Assembly (NCBI GenBank): GCA_001303415.1
Contig: LJTN01000005.1
Coordinates: 50,725 to 114,724 of the forward strand
DNA from: Myxococcales bacterium SG8_38
GTDB lineage: Bacteria > Myxococcota_A > Polyangia > Polyangiales > Houyiibacteriaceae
Direction of reading: 5' to 3'
DNA: 64,000 bases
Shown piece after piece: positions 26,849 through 36,370 of the stretch (position 1 is the stretch's first letter; each line of letters starts with the position of its first letter). The notes beneath the pieces were generated by a model. The model saw nothing but the letters and a program-made list of their open reading frames with translations. It was not told the DNA's origin and made no database searches. The position numbers and the translations under genes are program-made.

Positions 26849-27894
26849 CCCGACGGGTCCCGAGGGCCAGGCACCCGTGGCCGCTCGTCGACTCCGTGGT
26901 CGGCCAGCCATGCGCTGAGCGGGGCGGGGAGCTCCGCTGGGCGGTCGCCCCAGTCATATACGACGGCCGTCTTTGCGGCGAGGTCGTGCAACGTCCGCTG
27001 GTCGCGATCGAAGACGATGCCCAAGAGACCGGCAATCGTGGCGATGCTGATCGGCAGCACCAGAACCCGAACGGCCGCGTGACCGGGGCTGATGGGGCGC
27101 CCCTCCTGGTGGACGACTTTGATGCCCACGATGCTCATCCCCAACGTCTTGCCCGCGATGGCCACGCCCAGCCAGAAGTAGAGAAACAACCACAGGGAAA
27201 ACGTCAGCAGTCCCACGATGCCTGCCTGCCAGTCCCACTCCAGCTCCACGCCGAAGACGGTGTTGATCGCACTCACGATGCCGCCGGCGATCAACCCGAA
27301 TCCCGTGAACGAAATGGACGCGTCGATCAGATAGGCGAGCAGCCGAGACACCGGACCGGCGTAGAACCCGCTGATGACGGCGCGGCGCGGGCGAGGCCCT
27401 GGCTCGTCTTCCAAGACCGTTGGGACGAGCCCGGGAGGCCCCTTGGGCTGCGCATCGGGGTCGCGGCCTAGCAGACGATCGACGAACCGAATGATCAACG
27501 TGTCGAGCCCCACCGCCTGGCGGCGAACCACGTCCAACGTCGAGCCCGCGAATTCCGTGGTGCCCCGCGCGACCATCTCGCCCACTTTGGCCCGGGCCGT
27601 GATCGCCTCGATGTCGACTCGCTGGACCAGCGCATTGACGTCCACGCGCCCAACGAGCGCATCGACATCGACGTGCGCCAACAAGCGATCGACGTCCACA
27701 CGATCGAGCAATCGGTCGACGTCCACGCGATCGAGCAAGCGATCCACATCGACGCGGTCGAGAAGCCGATCGATGATGACCCGGTCGAGCAGTTGGTTCA
27801 GCTCGACCTGGTCGAGCAAGCCGTTGACGTCGACTCGCTCCAACATGGCGTTCATGAGCCTCGCCCTCGGAGCGTCTCTACTCGAATCGGTCAT
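26845..27894 (-). CDS. RDD family membrane protein with N-terminal 9-residue repeats
   Basis: About 349 residues from the ATG at 27894 (27855 is an alternative with a better GAGG site). Residues about 20-109 are ten tandem 9-residue units of the form R-V-D-V-D-R-L-L-D. They are followed by an amphipathic helix and then an RDD domain: SRLLAYLIDASISFTGFGLI, LLTFSLWLFLYFWLGVAIAG with KTLGMSIVGIKVV, and VLVLPISIATIAGLLGIVFD. The RDD part has three to four membrane helices. The repeats may form a beta-solenoid or amphipathic surface. RDD proteins include transporters, but the function here is unknown. It ends 4 bp inside the MDR gene from the opposite strand. Confidence 0.78.
   Translation of the reverse strand: MTDSSRDAPRARLMNAMLERVDVNGLLDQVELNQLLDRVIIDRLLDRVDVDRLLDRVDVDRLLDRVDVDRLLAHVDVDALVGRVDVNALVQRVDIEAITARAKVGEMVARGTTEFAGSTLDVVRRQAVGLDTLIIRFVDRLLGRDPDAQPKGPPGLVPTVLEDEPGPRPRRAVISGFYAGPVSRLLAYLIDASISFTGFGLIAGGIVSAINTVFGVELEWDWQAGIVGLLTFSLWLFLYFWLGVAIAGKTLGMSIVGIKVVHQEGRPISPGHAAVRVLVLPISIATIAGLLGIVFDRDQRTLHDLAAKTAVVYDWGDRPAELPAPLSAWLADHGVDERPRVPGPRDPSG
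27568..27837 (-). repeat. 27-bp coding tandem repeat, 10 units
   Basis: Ten in-frame 27-bp units encode the V-D-V-D-x-L-L repeats of the RDD protein. The central four units are nearly identical at DNA level (GTCGACGTCCACGCGATCGAGCA-type on the plus strand), while the outer ones have diverged. This suggests recent internal duplication in the middle. Confidence 0.85.
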
Positions 27895-28015
27895 CTCAGC
27901 GTTCCAGGCTAGTCCAATAGGCATGCGGGTGTACACAGACCATCGGCCTTTTTTGGCATGAGCCACAGGCGCGTTTGCATCGGCCAACATGTCGGCATAG
28001 AAGCGGGGAGAGGCT

Positions 28016-28489
28016 ATGAGCTCGGCGCCTTCGTCAACGATTCGCCGGAGCGGCCCGTGGTCGCAGTCCCGGGTACGGGAGTTCCTCGCCGAGGCGCGCA
28101 TCCCCATGCGACTTGCTGCCAACACCGATTCCGGCTTTCCTGTGGTCCTGTCGCTTTGGTTCTTGCCCGAGGAGGACCAGCTTCTCGGAGCGGTTCACCA
28201 GGGCGCGCGGATCGCCAAGCGCTTGAAGGAGGACCCCCGGTGTGCTTTCGAGATCGCGCCGGACGAGCCGCCTTACCGTGGCGTGCGAGGACAAGCGATG
28301 GCCAGCCTGGAGGTGAAGGGGTCGGGCGAGCTGCTCGAGCGTCTCCTCAATCGATACCTCGGCTCGACTGATTCGAGCCTCGGCCGGTTTCTGCTCGGCC
28401 GCGCCGACGAAGAGCTCGTCGTTCGCCTGCGCCCAACGTGGATCGCTTCCTGGGACTACACGCGACGCATGGAAGACGCGCTCGAGTGA
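28016..28489 (+). CDS. Pyridoxamine 5'-phosphate oxidase (PPOX) family protein
   Basis: A 157-residue split-barrel flavoprotein, with GGGGAGAGG upstream of the ATG. Typical elements are VREFLAEARIPMRLAANTDS, FPVVLSLWFLPEEDQLLGAV, RIAKRLKEDPRCAFEIAPDE and the C-terminal RLRPTWIASWDYTRRM, which resembles F420/FMN-dependent PPOX proteins. It probably binds FMN or F420 and reduces a small substrate. The presence of an LLM oxidoreductase elsewhere in the window hints at F420 use, but this is inference. Confidence 0.82.
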   Translation: MSSAPSSTIRRSGPWSQSRVREFLAEARIPMRLAANTDSGFPVVLSLWFLPEEDQLLGAVHQGARIAKRLKEDPRCAFEIAPDEPPYRGVRGQAMASLEVKGSGELLERLLNRYLGSTDSSLGRFLLGRADEELVVRLRPTWIASWDYTRRMEDALE

Positions 28490-28546
28490 GGCAGCAAAAC
28501 CTCGCGCGTCTTCGATGCCGCGTTGTTCATCGAGTCAGAGCATCCG

Positions 28547-29914
28547 CTAGCCACGAGTGAGCCAGGAGAGGCGCGCCCCGAGGAGCACTGCGGCTGCGGC
28601 AAGGCTCGCCAAAAGCCCCCACCAGACACCAATCGCGCCGAGGCGGGTTCCGAGACCGAGCCAGGCCGAGATCGGGAAGCCGATCGCCCAGTAGCTGACC
28701 GCGGTGATGACCATCGGTACACGCACGTCCTTCAGGCCGCGCAGCGCTTGGTTGGCCGCCACCTGAGTGGCGTCGAATAGCGCGAACGCGGCGGCGATTG
28801 GTAGGAATGATGCCACGAGGCCGAGCACCCGACTGTTCGAGGGATCCTTCACGTCCAGATAGAGATCGGCGATGGCGCGCGGGTCGATCATGACCGGGAT
28901 GGCGACGAGCATGATCGCGCCGATGCAAGCCAAGATCGACACTGCCGAAGCCCTGCGAACGCCTGCGCGATCGCCCTTGCCTGCCATCAGTCCGACGCGC
29001 ACTGCCCCCGCCATGGATAAACCGAAGGGCATCATGAATGCCATCGCGGCCACGTTGAGCGCCACCTGATAGGCGGCCATCTCATCGACGCCGATGCGAC
29101 CCATCAAGAAGACTGCGGCGTTGAAGAGCATCGCTTCGAAAGCCGAGGTCAGGCTCATCGGCCAGCTCAATTGCATCACCTCGTGAAGTCGCGCCGGCAC
29201 GGCTTGGAAGAAGCCTTTGAACAAGTGAAAGCGCCGGCTTTCAGGCTCGAGCTGAATGTAAAGAACGAGGACCGAAAAGCCGATCAGGTTCGACAGCGAA
29301 GATGCGAACCCCGCACCGACGAGCTCGAGCCGCGGCAGGCCCCAGTTTCCATAGATCAACAGCCAGTTGAGGAATGCGTTGAGCGCGGTCGTGAGGATGA
29401 TGAACATGAGAGGCGCGCGCGTGCGGCCGACGGCTGCCAAGAAATTCCTCAGCGCCATGATCGCCACCATGAACGGAAGGCCGGGGGCGAGCGCCAACAC
29501 ATACGGCTCGGCAAGGGCTGCGGCGACGAATGGTTGGCCGAGCGCTAGGGCGATCTCCTGACTGAAGAAGAAGACGCTCGAGAGCGCGGGCACGCCGAGG
29601 CCGATCGTCCAAAGCGCCATGCGCACCGAGTGCCGAACATCATCGACGTCGTCGGGGTTGGCGCCGAGGGCCTGACTGACCATCGGCGAGACCGCCATCG
29701 CCGGACCGAATCCGAACAGAAACACCGCGTAGAAAATCACCAGACCCAGCGACGCCCCTGCCAGTGGGTCGGCTCCGAGCTGCCCGATCATCACAACGTC
29801 GATCGTGCTGATCGAGAATTGGACGAGCTGCGTCAGCCCCATCGGCACGCCGATGGACAACAGCTCTCCAAGCTCGTGACGCCAAGTACGCTCTTTCAAG
29901 ATCCGCTCGCCCAA
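28547..29914 (-). CDS. MATE family efflux transporter
   Basis: A 455-residue inner-membrane protein with about 12 helices. The N-terminal half starts ELLSIGVPMGLTQLVQFSIS and TIDVVMIGQLGADPLAGASL, the MATE signature. The second half repeats it: VMQLSWPMSLTSAFEAMLFN, MGRIGVDEMAAYQVALNVAA. PFGLSMAGAVRVGLMAGKGD is the other conserved motif. It should export cationic compounds in exchange for Na+ or H+. The start is probably the TTG at 29914; no strong ribosome site is visible. Confidence 0.9.
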   Translation of the reverse strand: MGERILKERTWRHELGELLSIGVPMGLTQLVQFSISTIDVVMIGQLGADPLAGASLGLVIFYAVFLFGFGPAMAVSPMVSQALGANPDDVDDVRHSVRMALWTIGLGVPALSSVFFFSQEIALALGQPFVAAALAEPYVLALAPGLPFMVAIMALRNFLAAVGRTRAPLMFIILTTALNAFLNWLLIYGNWGLPRLELVGAGFASSLSNLIGFSVLVLYIQLEPESRRFHLFKGFFQAVPARLHEVMQLSWPMSLTSAFEAMLFNAAVFLMGRIGVDEMAAYQVALNVAAMAFMMPFGLSMAGAVRVGLMAGKGDRAGVRRASAVSILACIGAIMLVAIPVMIDPRAIADLYLDVKDPSNSRVLGLVASFLPIAAAFALFDATQVAANQALRGLKDVRVPMVITAVSYWAIGFPISAWLGLGTRLGAIGVWWGLLASLAAAAVLLGARLSWLTRG

Positions 29915-30107
29915 GAAAGGTTGTGCTCTTGTTACGCTCGGCCGGACGGATGTAACAGCGGATCGACCCGATGGCCGCCGTTGCTCTTGCGACTCGGCAG
30001 ACGGATTTTCGCGGTGTGGCAGCTAAGAGGTTGGAAACAGACGTGTTTTGGAGGGCGAGCGTGTCTCAGGCTTGCGGTTTTGCGCAACATTTGCTTCATA
30101 CCGGGCG

Positions 30108-32144
30108 ATGGCCGACTTCGGTACCGCTGACTTCCGCAACGTCCTTCTCGCCGGCTCTCGCTCGAGCGGCAAAACCACCCTGGCCGAAGCTCTCCTGTTC
30201 CATGCGGGCGAGATCAGTCGTCGCGGCACGGTCGATGCTGGTACCTCGACGAGCGATTTCGAAAAAGAAGAGCAGGCGCACCACTACTCCGTCTACTCGA
30301 CGCTGCTGCATGCGACGCATCAGGGGAAGCGCATCAACATTCTCGATTTACCCGGCGCGCCAGACTTCATCGGACAGGCGATTGCGTGCCTTCCTGCTGC
30401 AGAGACCATGGTGCTGGTCATGGATCCGGAGGCTGGGATCGACAGCATGAGTCGGCGTTTGATGAAGCTCGCGCAGAGTCTCGACCTCCCCGTCGCAGTC
30501 GTGGTGAGTCATATCGGCGAGGGAGTCGCACGACTCGGCCCGTTTCTGGGTGAGCTCCAAGAAGCATTCGGACGGAGGTGCCTTCCGATCAACTTGCCGA
30601 CGGGCAAGGGCACCGGGGTCATCGATTGCTTGCTGAACGGGGAGGGCGAAAGCGATCTCGGCCCGGTACCGGGCTTCCACACGGAGCTGCTCGATCAGAT
30701 CGTCGAGATCGACGATGCGCTGATGGAGCGTTACCTCGAGGGCGAAGAGCCGAACTACGAAGCCCTTCACGAGCCCTTCGAGCGCGCCATGGATCAGGCG
30801 CACGTGGTTCCCGTGTGTTTCACCGACGCGTTGAGCGGTGCGGGAGTCGAAGCGCTGCTCGATACTATCGTCCGGCACTTCCCGAGCCCGCCGGAGGGCA
30901 ATGCTCGCCCGTTCTTCATGGGCGAAGGAAAGGACGAAGCCCCATTCGTCTATTCGGACGACCCGAGCAAGACCCTTCTCGCTCACGTCTTTCACGTCGC
31001 GACGGACCCCTACCTCGGCAAGCTCTGCTTCTTTCGCGTCTACCAAGGAACCATGAAGGTTGGCGATCAGCTCTTCATCGGGGACGGCAAGAAACCCATC
31101 CGGTTGAGCCACCTCTTTCAGATACAGGGCAAGCAACGCACGCCGGTGAAGGAAATCATTGCAGGCGACATGGGCGCGATTGCCAAGGTCGAAGACTTGC
31201 ACTTGAGCGACGTCCTCCACGATGACCACGCCCTCGACTACGTCCACCACAAAACGCTGCCGTATCCTACTCCCTTACACGCCCTGGCCGTGGTGCCGAA
31301 AACCCGGGGCGACGAGAACAAGATCGCAGAGGTACTCGCCCGGATTCGCGAGGAGGACCCTACGTTCGAGGCGCACTTCGAGTCCGAGACGCACGAGCTC
31401 GTCATCCAAGGCCTCGGCGAGATGCACTTGAGCTTGGTCATCGAGCGCATCAGGAACCAGGGTGTCGAGGTCGAGACGAAGCCTCCGAAGATTGCGTATC
31501 ACGAAACGATCATGAGCCGGGCAGAAGGCCACTACAGGCACAAGAAGCAGAGCGGTGGCGCCGGTCAATTTGCCGAAGTCTCTCTGCGCGTCGAGCCTCT
31601 CGACCGGGGTGGCGGTTTCGAGTTCGTCGACGAGATCGTCGGGGGAGTGATCCCGAAGGGCTTCATGCCTGCGATCGAAAAAGGCGTGCGCGACATCATG
31701 CGACGGGGCGTGGTGGCCGGGTATCCGATCGAGGATGTGCGCGTCACCATCTACGATGGGAAGACCCATCCAGTCGACAGCAAGGAGGTCGCCTTCAGGA
31801 CCGCAGGCAAGTTCGCTTTTAGAGACGCGTTTCTCAAAGCCAACCCACAGATTCTGGAGCCGATCGTCAACATCGAGGTGACCACCCCCGCAGACGCCGT
31901 GGGCTCGATCACCGGCGATCTGTTGAGCCGCCGCGGCAAGGTCTTCGGAACCGATGTGACGGCCAGCGGCACGGCCTTGGTGAGAGCTTCGGTTCCGCTA
32001 GCCGACATGATGGACTACGAGCCTGCCCTCAAGAGCATGACGAAGGGTCGCGGGCGTTACACGATGGAGCTCAGTCACTACGACCCCGTGCCGGAGCGAA
32101 TTTCCCAAGACCTCATTGCCAGCTTCGGCGCACAGCGGTCTTAG
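30108..32144 (+). CDS. Elongation factor G-like protein (EF-G2 type) with altered G4 motif
   Basis: A 678-residue translation-factor GTPase. Domain I has the P-loop G-S-R-S-S-G-K-T (residues 16-23) and G3 DLPGAPDF (80-87). Domains II to V follow in normal order, with LVIQGLGEMHLSLVIERIRN of domain III, YRHKKQSGGAGQFAEVSLRV of domain IV and GDLLSRRGKVFGTDV of domain V. The G4 guanine-specificity motif N-K-x-D is replaced by S-H-I-G (134-137), and canonical G-H-V-D-A-G-K is G-S-R-S-S-G-K. It is therefore a paralogue, not the housekeeping EF-G. Its job on the ribosome is unknown. Confidence 0.85.
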   Translation: MADFGTADFRNVLLAGSRSSGKTTLAEALLFHAGEISRRGTVDAGTSTSDFEKEEQAHHYSVYSTLLHATHQGKRINILDLPGAPDFIGQAIACLPAAETMVLVMDPEAGIDSMSRRLMKLAQSLDLPVAVVVSHIGEGVARLGPFLGELQEAFGRRCLPINLPTGKGTGVIDCLLNGEGESDLGPVPGFHTELLDQIVEIDDALMERYLEGEEPNYEALHEPFERAMDQAHVVPVCFTDALSGAGVEALLDTIVRHFPSPPEGNARPFFMGEGKDEAPFVYSDDPSKTLLAHVFHVATDPYLGKLCFFRVYQGTMKVGDQLFIGDGKKPIRLSHLFQIQGKQRTPVKEIIAGDMGAIAKVEDLHLSDVLHDDHALDYVHHKTLPYPTPLHALAVVPKTRGDENKIAEVLARIREEDPTFEAHFESETHELVIQGLGEMHLSLVIERIRNQGVEVETKPPKIAYHETIMSRAEGHYRHKKQSGGAGQFAEVSLRVEPLDRGGGFEFVDEIVGGVIPKGFMPAIEKGVRDIMRRGVVAGYPIEDVRVTIYDGKTHPVDSKEVAFRTAGKFAFRDAFLKANPQILEPIVNIEVTTPADAVGSITGDLLSRRGKVFGTDVTASGTALVRASVPLADMMDYEPALKSMTKGRGRYTMELSHYDPVPERISQDLIASFGAQRS

Positions 32145-32202
32145 GGCTGCATTCCACAAGACGGTAGGGTTTCAGCTCGGCCCGTGATACACCCGCGGAG
32201 CC

Positions 32203-33897
32203 ATGCTTCTTCTCAATCCCAAACAGCACCGCCGTTCCTATCCCGACCCACGATCCCGCGAGGTCATGCTCAAGACCATCGATTTCTTCGAGCGGAAGGG
32301 CAAAGGGCGAATCAAGGACGACTACCACGCCAAGGTTTGGTACTCAGATTTTCTCGACTTCGTGAAAAAGGAACGGATCTTCGCGACGATGTGCACGCCG
32401 CACGGGTACGGCGCCGCCGATTCACGATGGGACACGTGGAGAGTCTGCGAGTTTGCGGAGATTCTCGGGTTCTACGGTCTTCAGTACTGGTACACGTGGC
32501 AGGTCACCGTCCTGGGGCTCGGGCCGATTTGGATGAGCCACAACGAAGCCATCAAGAAGCGAGCCGCCCAGGCGCTCGAAGAAGGCGGAATCTTCGCTTT
32601 CGGCCTCTCGGAAAAGGAACATGGCGCAGACGTGTACTCCACGGAGATGACGCTCACGCCGCAAGGTGATGGACGCTACGTGGCGCGCGGAGGCAAGTAC
32701 TACATCGGAAACGGCAACCAGGCCGCCATCGTCTCCACGTTCGGCAAGCTCGCGGACTCCGGTGAGTACGTATTTTTCGGCGTGGACTCACAACACAACA
32801 ATTACAGGCTGGTGAAGAACGTGTGCGCGAGCCAGAACTACGTGTCGCAGTACGAGCTCGAAGACTATCCCATCACCGACGCCGACATCATCGCCAGAGG
32901 TGACCACGCGTGGAATAGCGCGCTGAATACAGTCAACATCGGCAAGTACAATCTAGGGTGGGCATCGATCGGCATGTGCACGCACGCGCTCTACGAAGCG
33001 ATCCATCATGCAGCCAACCGACGGCTCTATGGCATGTACGTGACCGATTTTCCGCACGTGAAGCAGATGTTCACAGACGCATATGCGCGTCTCGTGGCGA
33101 TGAAGCTCTTCGCGCTTCGAGCGGCTGATTACATGCGCGTCGCTTCAGCGGAAGATCGCCGCTATCTGCTCTACAACCCGATGGTCAAGATGAAGGTCAC
33201 GACGCAGGGCGAAGACGTAATGAACCTCTTGTGGGACGTCATTGCAGCCAAGGGTTTCGAAAAAGACATGTACTTCGAGCAGGCCGCGGCGGACATTCGC
33301 GCCCTCCCCAAGCTCGAAGGCACTGTCCACGTCAACATCGCGCTCATCGTGAAGTTCATGGCAAACTACTTTTTCGCGCCAGCGGATTACGTCGAGGTGA
33401 CGCGCCAGGACCAGGCCGCCAACGACGATTTCCTCTTCGACCAAGGACCGACGAAGGGTCTCGGAAAGATTCGATTTCACGACTACAGCATTGCGTACTC
33501 GAGCCGGAACGCGCCGAATCTGCGCGTATTTCGTGAGCAGATCGAAGCTTTCAAGAAGATGCTCATGTCGGCTCCCCCCGACGAAGCCCAACGCAAGGAC
33601 ATCGATTTCCTATTGGCGGGAGGGGAGATCTTCGCGTTGGTCGTGTACGGGCAGCTAATCCTCGAGAACGCCAGGATCTACGGCATCTCGGACGATCTGG
33701 TGGATCAGATCTTCGATTTCATGGTTCGCGATTTTTCACGCCACGCCCTCAACCTCTACTCGAAGCCTTCGAGCAACGAGAAGCAGATGGCTTGCTGTCT
33801 CGAGATGATTCGCAAACCGATTCACGACGAGGCGCGATATCAGCGTGTATGGCAGCAAGTTTACGCCCTCAAAGACGAATACGAAATGAATCCGTGA
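32203..33897 (+). CDS. Acyl-CoA dehydrogenase family protein
   Basis: A 564-residue flavoprotein. The middle domain is evident from GIFAFGLSEKEHGADVYSTE and YYIGNGNQAAIVSTFGKL. The C-terminal helical domain contains GWASIGMCTHALYEAIHHAA (with NRRLYG), the quinone- or CoA-site region MNLLWDVIAAKGFEKDMYFE and a long tail. It is longer than a typical 380-residue enzyme, like the branch with an extra C-terminal segment. The substrate chain length is unknown. It follows the EF-G-like gene by 58 bp, perhaps in one transcript. Confidence 0.85.
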   Translation: MLLLNPKQHRRSYPDPRSREVMLKTIDFFERKGKGRIKDDYHAKVWYSDFLDFVKKERIFATMCTPHGYGAADSRWDTWRVCEFAEILGFYGLQYWYTWQVTVLGLGPIWMSHNEAIKKRAAQALEEGGIFAFGLSEKEHGADVYSTEMTLTPQGDGRYVARGGKYYIGNGNQAAIVSTFGKLADSGEYVFFGVDSQHNNYRLVKNVCASQNYVSQYELEDYPITDADIIARGDHAWNSALNTVNIGKYNLGWASIGMCTHALYEAIHHAANRRLYGMYVTDFPHVKQMFTDAYARLVAMKLFALRAADYMRVASAEDRRYLLYNPMVKMKVTTQGEDVMNLLWDVIAAKGFEKDMYFEQAAADIRALPKLEGTVHVNIALIVKFMANYFFAPADYVEVTRQDQAANDDFLFDQGPTKGLGKIRFHDYSIAYSSRNAPNLRVFREQIEAFKKMLMSAPPDEAQRKDIDFLLAGGEIFALVVYGQLILENARIYGISDDLVDQIFDFMVRDFSRHALNLYSKPSSNEKQMACCLEMIRKPIHDEARYQRVWQQVYALKDEYEMNP

Positions 33898-33937
33898 ACC
33901 CGTGGCCTACCGGTGTGGAGGCTGACGAGCCCTTGTC

Positions 33938-34936
33938 CTAGAGGAGCTCCCGCATGATTTGCAGCACGCGCTCGTTGTCTTCCGGGAGCGCGGTGGTGAT
34001 GCGCATGAATCCCTTGCCGAGCCTCGGGTCGTTCAGAGGCTTCAGAAGCACGCCGCGCTGTTTCATGGCTTCGGCCAGCTCGGCGGCATCGTGAGGTGCG
34101 AAGTCTGCGAGGAAGAAATACGTATCGCTTGGATAGGTTCGAACGCCTAGCCCTTTAAGCTCCTCCGCAAGCGCTTCGGCCCAAGATTTGAGTTGCAACG
34201 CGCGATCGGCGATCTTCGCTTCGTGCTCGAGCGTGGCGATTGCGGCGGCCTGACTGACCCTGGCCAGTGGATAGGCATCGTTGTGGTCGTTGAGCTCATG
34301 TGCAAGACGCTCCGGAAGCACCGCGTAGCCCACGCGAAAGCCAGCTAGGCTGTGCGCCTTCGACAATGTGCGTGTGACGATCAAGTTCGAATGCTGCGGC
34401 ACCCAGTGCGCCACCGATTCGCCTGCGAGCCCAATGAACGCTTCGTCCACCAGGAACCAAGTATCCGGATGTTTCCTCAGAAGAGCCGGTAGGGGGCTCA
34501 TGTCGAAGGTGCCGCCGTTCGGATTATTCGGATTCACGATGACTGCGATCGTGGTGCCGACAGGAATCTCGAAGTCGCGAAGGTCGAACGCGAAGTCATC
34601 TCCCGGTTGCAAGTACGTCTCGGTGTATCGCTGTGCAATCTCGGGGAACAAGCCGTAGGTCGGCGTCAGTAGATGCGCCTGCCGTCCGAAACGGTCGAAG
34701 AGCTGCCGAAGGATCAGCTCCGAGCCCGCATTGATGTGGATGAACGAGATGGGTACGCCCACACGCTCGGCGATCAGCTCGCGCAGCGGCGCGGAGTACG
34801 GCTCGGTGTAATAGTTGCTTCGAGGCAGCTCCGCACGGGCTGCTGCAATCGCTTCATCGAGCGGCGGCAGGGGATTCTCGCAGAGCAATAGCTTGATGCC
34901 CTCGAAAGTGCCGCCTCCTTTTTCTTGCTTGGGCAA
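33938..34936 (-). CDS. Histidinol-phosphate aminotransferase-like PLP enzyme
   Basis: About 332 residues from a TTG start at 34936; upstream sequence runs into the divergent serpin gene. The N-terminus K-L-L-L-C-E-N-P-L-P-P-L-D matches the N-E-N-P segment of HisC. Other motifs are HINAGSELILRQLFDRFG, VIVNPNNPNGGTFDM, FLVDEAFIGLAGES (PLP Asp) and RTLSKAHSLAGFRVGYAVLP (Schiff-base Lys). No other histidine gene is near, so histidinol-phosphate, aromatic or cobalamin-related (CobD-like) substrates are all possible. Confidence 0.8.
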   Translation of the reverse strand: MPKQEKGGGTFEGIKLLLCENPLPPLDEAIAAARAELPRSNYYTEPYSAPLRELIAERVGVPISFIHINAGSELILRQLFDRFGRQAHLLTPTYGLFPEIAQRYTETYLQPGDDFAFDLRDFEIPVGTTIAVIVNPNNPNGGTFDMSPLPALLRKHPDTWFLVDEAFIGLAGESVAHWVPQHSNLIVTRTLSKAHSLAGFRVGYAVLPERLAHELNDHNDAYPLARVSQAAAIATLEHEAKIADRALQLKSWAEALAEELKGLGVRTYPSDTYFFLADFAPHDAAELAEAMKQRGVLLKPLNDPRLGKGFMRITTALPEDNERVLQIMRELL

Positions 34937-35021
34937 TTTCCACGACTCTGACCCGACTTCGCCACGGCATCCAGCGAAGCGTCGAATTGACGTTGGGTCC
35001 CGAACGCGGCACGTACCATCC

Positions 35022-36311
35022 ATGCGAATTTGCCGCGTTCTTGTGCTTGCGATCTCCGTCCTGATTGGCTGCTCTTGTAGTGAGTCTTCGACATCCGGCG
35101 ATGGAGCGCCTGGGGAGCTGGTCCAATCGTCGAAGCCCCGGATCACCTCTCCCGATGTCAGCGCAGAGGAGGTGACGCAACTCTCGGCCGACAATGCCGA
35201 GTTCGCCTGGGCTTTCTATCGGCAGATCATCGAGCCTGGCGAAAACCTCTTCTTTTCGCCCTATAGTCTTTCGGTCGCGCTCGCGATGACGTGGGCGGGG
35301 ACGCGCGGCAACACCGAAGCCCAGATGGCCCAAGCGATGCATTTCACGTTGGGACAAGAGCGTTTGCATCCCGCGTTCAACGGCTTGGATCTCGAGCTCG
35401 AGAGCCGCGCAGAGGCATCGAGCGGCGATGGTCCTTTGCCCTTCCTGTTGGAGGTCACCAACGCGCTTTTTGGCCAGACCGGCTTCGAGTTTCTCGATCC
35501 ATTCCTCGACACCCTCGCGCAGCACTATGGCGCTGGCATGCGACTCATGGATTTCGTCAATGAAACCGAGGCCTCTCGCGTGGCGATCAACGAGTGGGTC
35601 AGCGAACGGACCAACCAACGGATCGAGGAGCTCATCGCGCCCGGGATCATCACTGCCATGACGCGTCTGGTCTTGGTGAACGCGATCTTCTTCACCGCTT
35701 CGTGGGAGAGCCCGTTCGACGAGAGCAACACGGCAGATTCCGCCTTTAATCGTATCGATGGCACCGAAGTGCAGGTTCCGGCGATGCAGCAGAGCCTGGT
35801 CACGTCCTACGTGGACGGCGAGGGTTTCGCAGCAGCGGAGCTGCCCTACGACGGCAACCAGCTTGCGATGCTGCTCATCGTGCCGGACGAGGGCCAACTC
35901 GGCGCCGTGGAGGCGGAGCTCTCTGTTGACAAGGTCGCCGAAATCCGAGAAGCGCTTCGTGAGTACCAGCTCGACATCAAAATGCCGAAGTTCTCGTTCC
36001 GCTCCGAGGTGCCGGCAAAGGCTCCGCTTCAGTCCTTGGGCATGATCGATGCCTTCGGTGGTGCGGCAGACCTCTCCGGGATGAACGGCACCGGCGGGCT
36101 CTTCATCCAGGACGTGGTGCATCAGGCTTTCGTCGCAGTCGACGAGAACGGAACGGAGGCTGCCGCGGCAACGGCCGTGATCGTCGGTGAGACATCGGCG
36201 CCGCCGCCGGCGACACTCGTGATCGACAGGCCGTTCGTGTTTGCGATCATCGACAAGCCGACGGGAGCAACGCTGTTCATCGGGCGCGTCCTCGATCCTT
36301 CCGCGGGGTAG
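35022..36311 (+). CDS. Serpin (serine protease inhibitor) lipoprotein
   Basis: A 429-residue serpin with a lipoprotein signal (VLVLAISVLIGC). The full fold is visible: ENLFFSPYSLSVALAMTWAG (helix B), TRLVLVNAIFFTASWESPFD (strand 3A), VPAMQQ, AAAELPYDGNQLAMLLIVPD and KMPKFSFRSE. The reactive-centre region runs from the hinge E-N-G-T-E-A-A-A-A-T-A (small residues, so inhibitory) to the C-terminal IDRPFVFAIIDKPTGATLFI. Counting from the hinge puts P1 near Thr or Glu in V-G-E-T-S. It should trap serine or cysteine proteases outside the cell. Confidence 0.93.
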   Translation: MRICRVLVLAISVLIGCSCSESSTSGDGAPGELVQSSKPRITSPDVSAEEVTQLSADNAEFAWAFYRQIIEPGENLFFSPYSLSVALAMTWAGTRGNTEAQMAQAMHFTLGQERLHPAFNGLDLELESRAEASSGDGPLPFLLEVTNALFGQTGFEFLDPFLDTLAQHYGAGMRLMDFVNETEASRVAINEWVSERTNQRIEELIAPGIITAMTRLVLVNAIFFTASWESPFDESNTADSAFNRIDGTEVQVPAMQQSLVTSYVDGEGFAAAELPYDGNQLAMLLIVPDEGQLGAVEAELSVDKVAEIREALREYQLDIKMPKFSFRSEVPAKAPLQSLGMIDAFGGAADLSGMNGTGGLFIQDVVHQAFVAVDENGTEAAAATAVIVGETSAPPPATLVIDRPFVFAIIDKPTGATLFIGRVLDPSAG

Positions 36312-36370
36312 GCAGAGTTTGGCAGCGGTGTGCCTTCGTTTGTCCGTTCTGCTAGCTTGCCAGATCTCTC

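Noticed and set aside
34854..36122. 422-residue minus-strand frame
   Set aside because: Antisense to the clear serpin gene.
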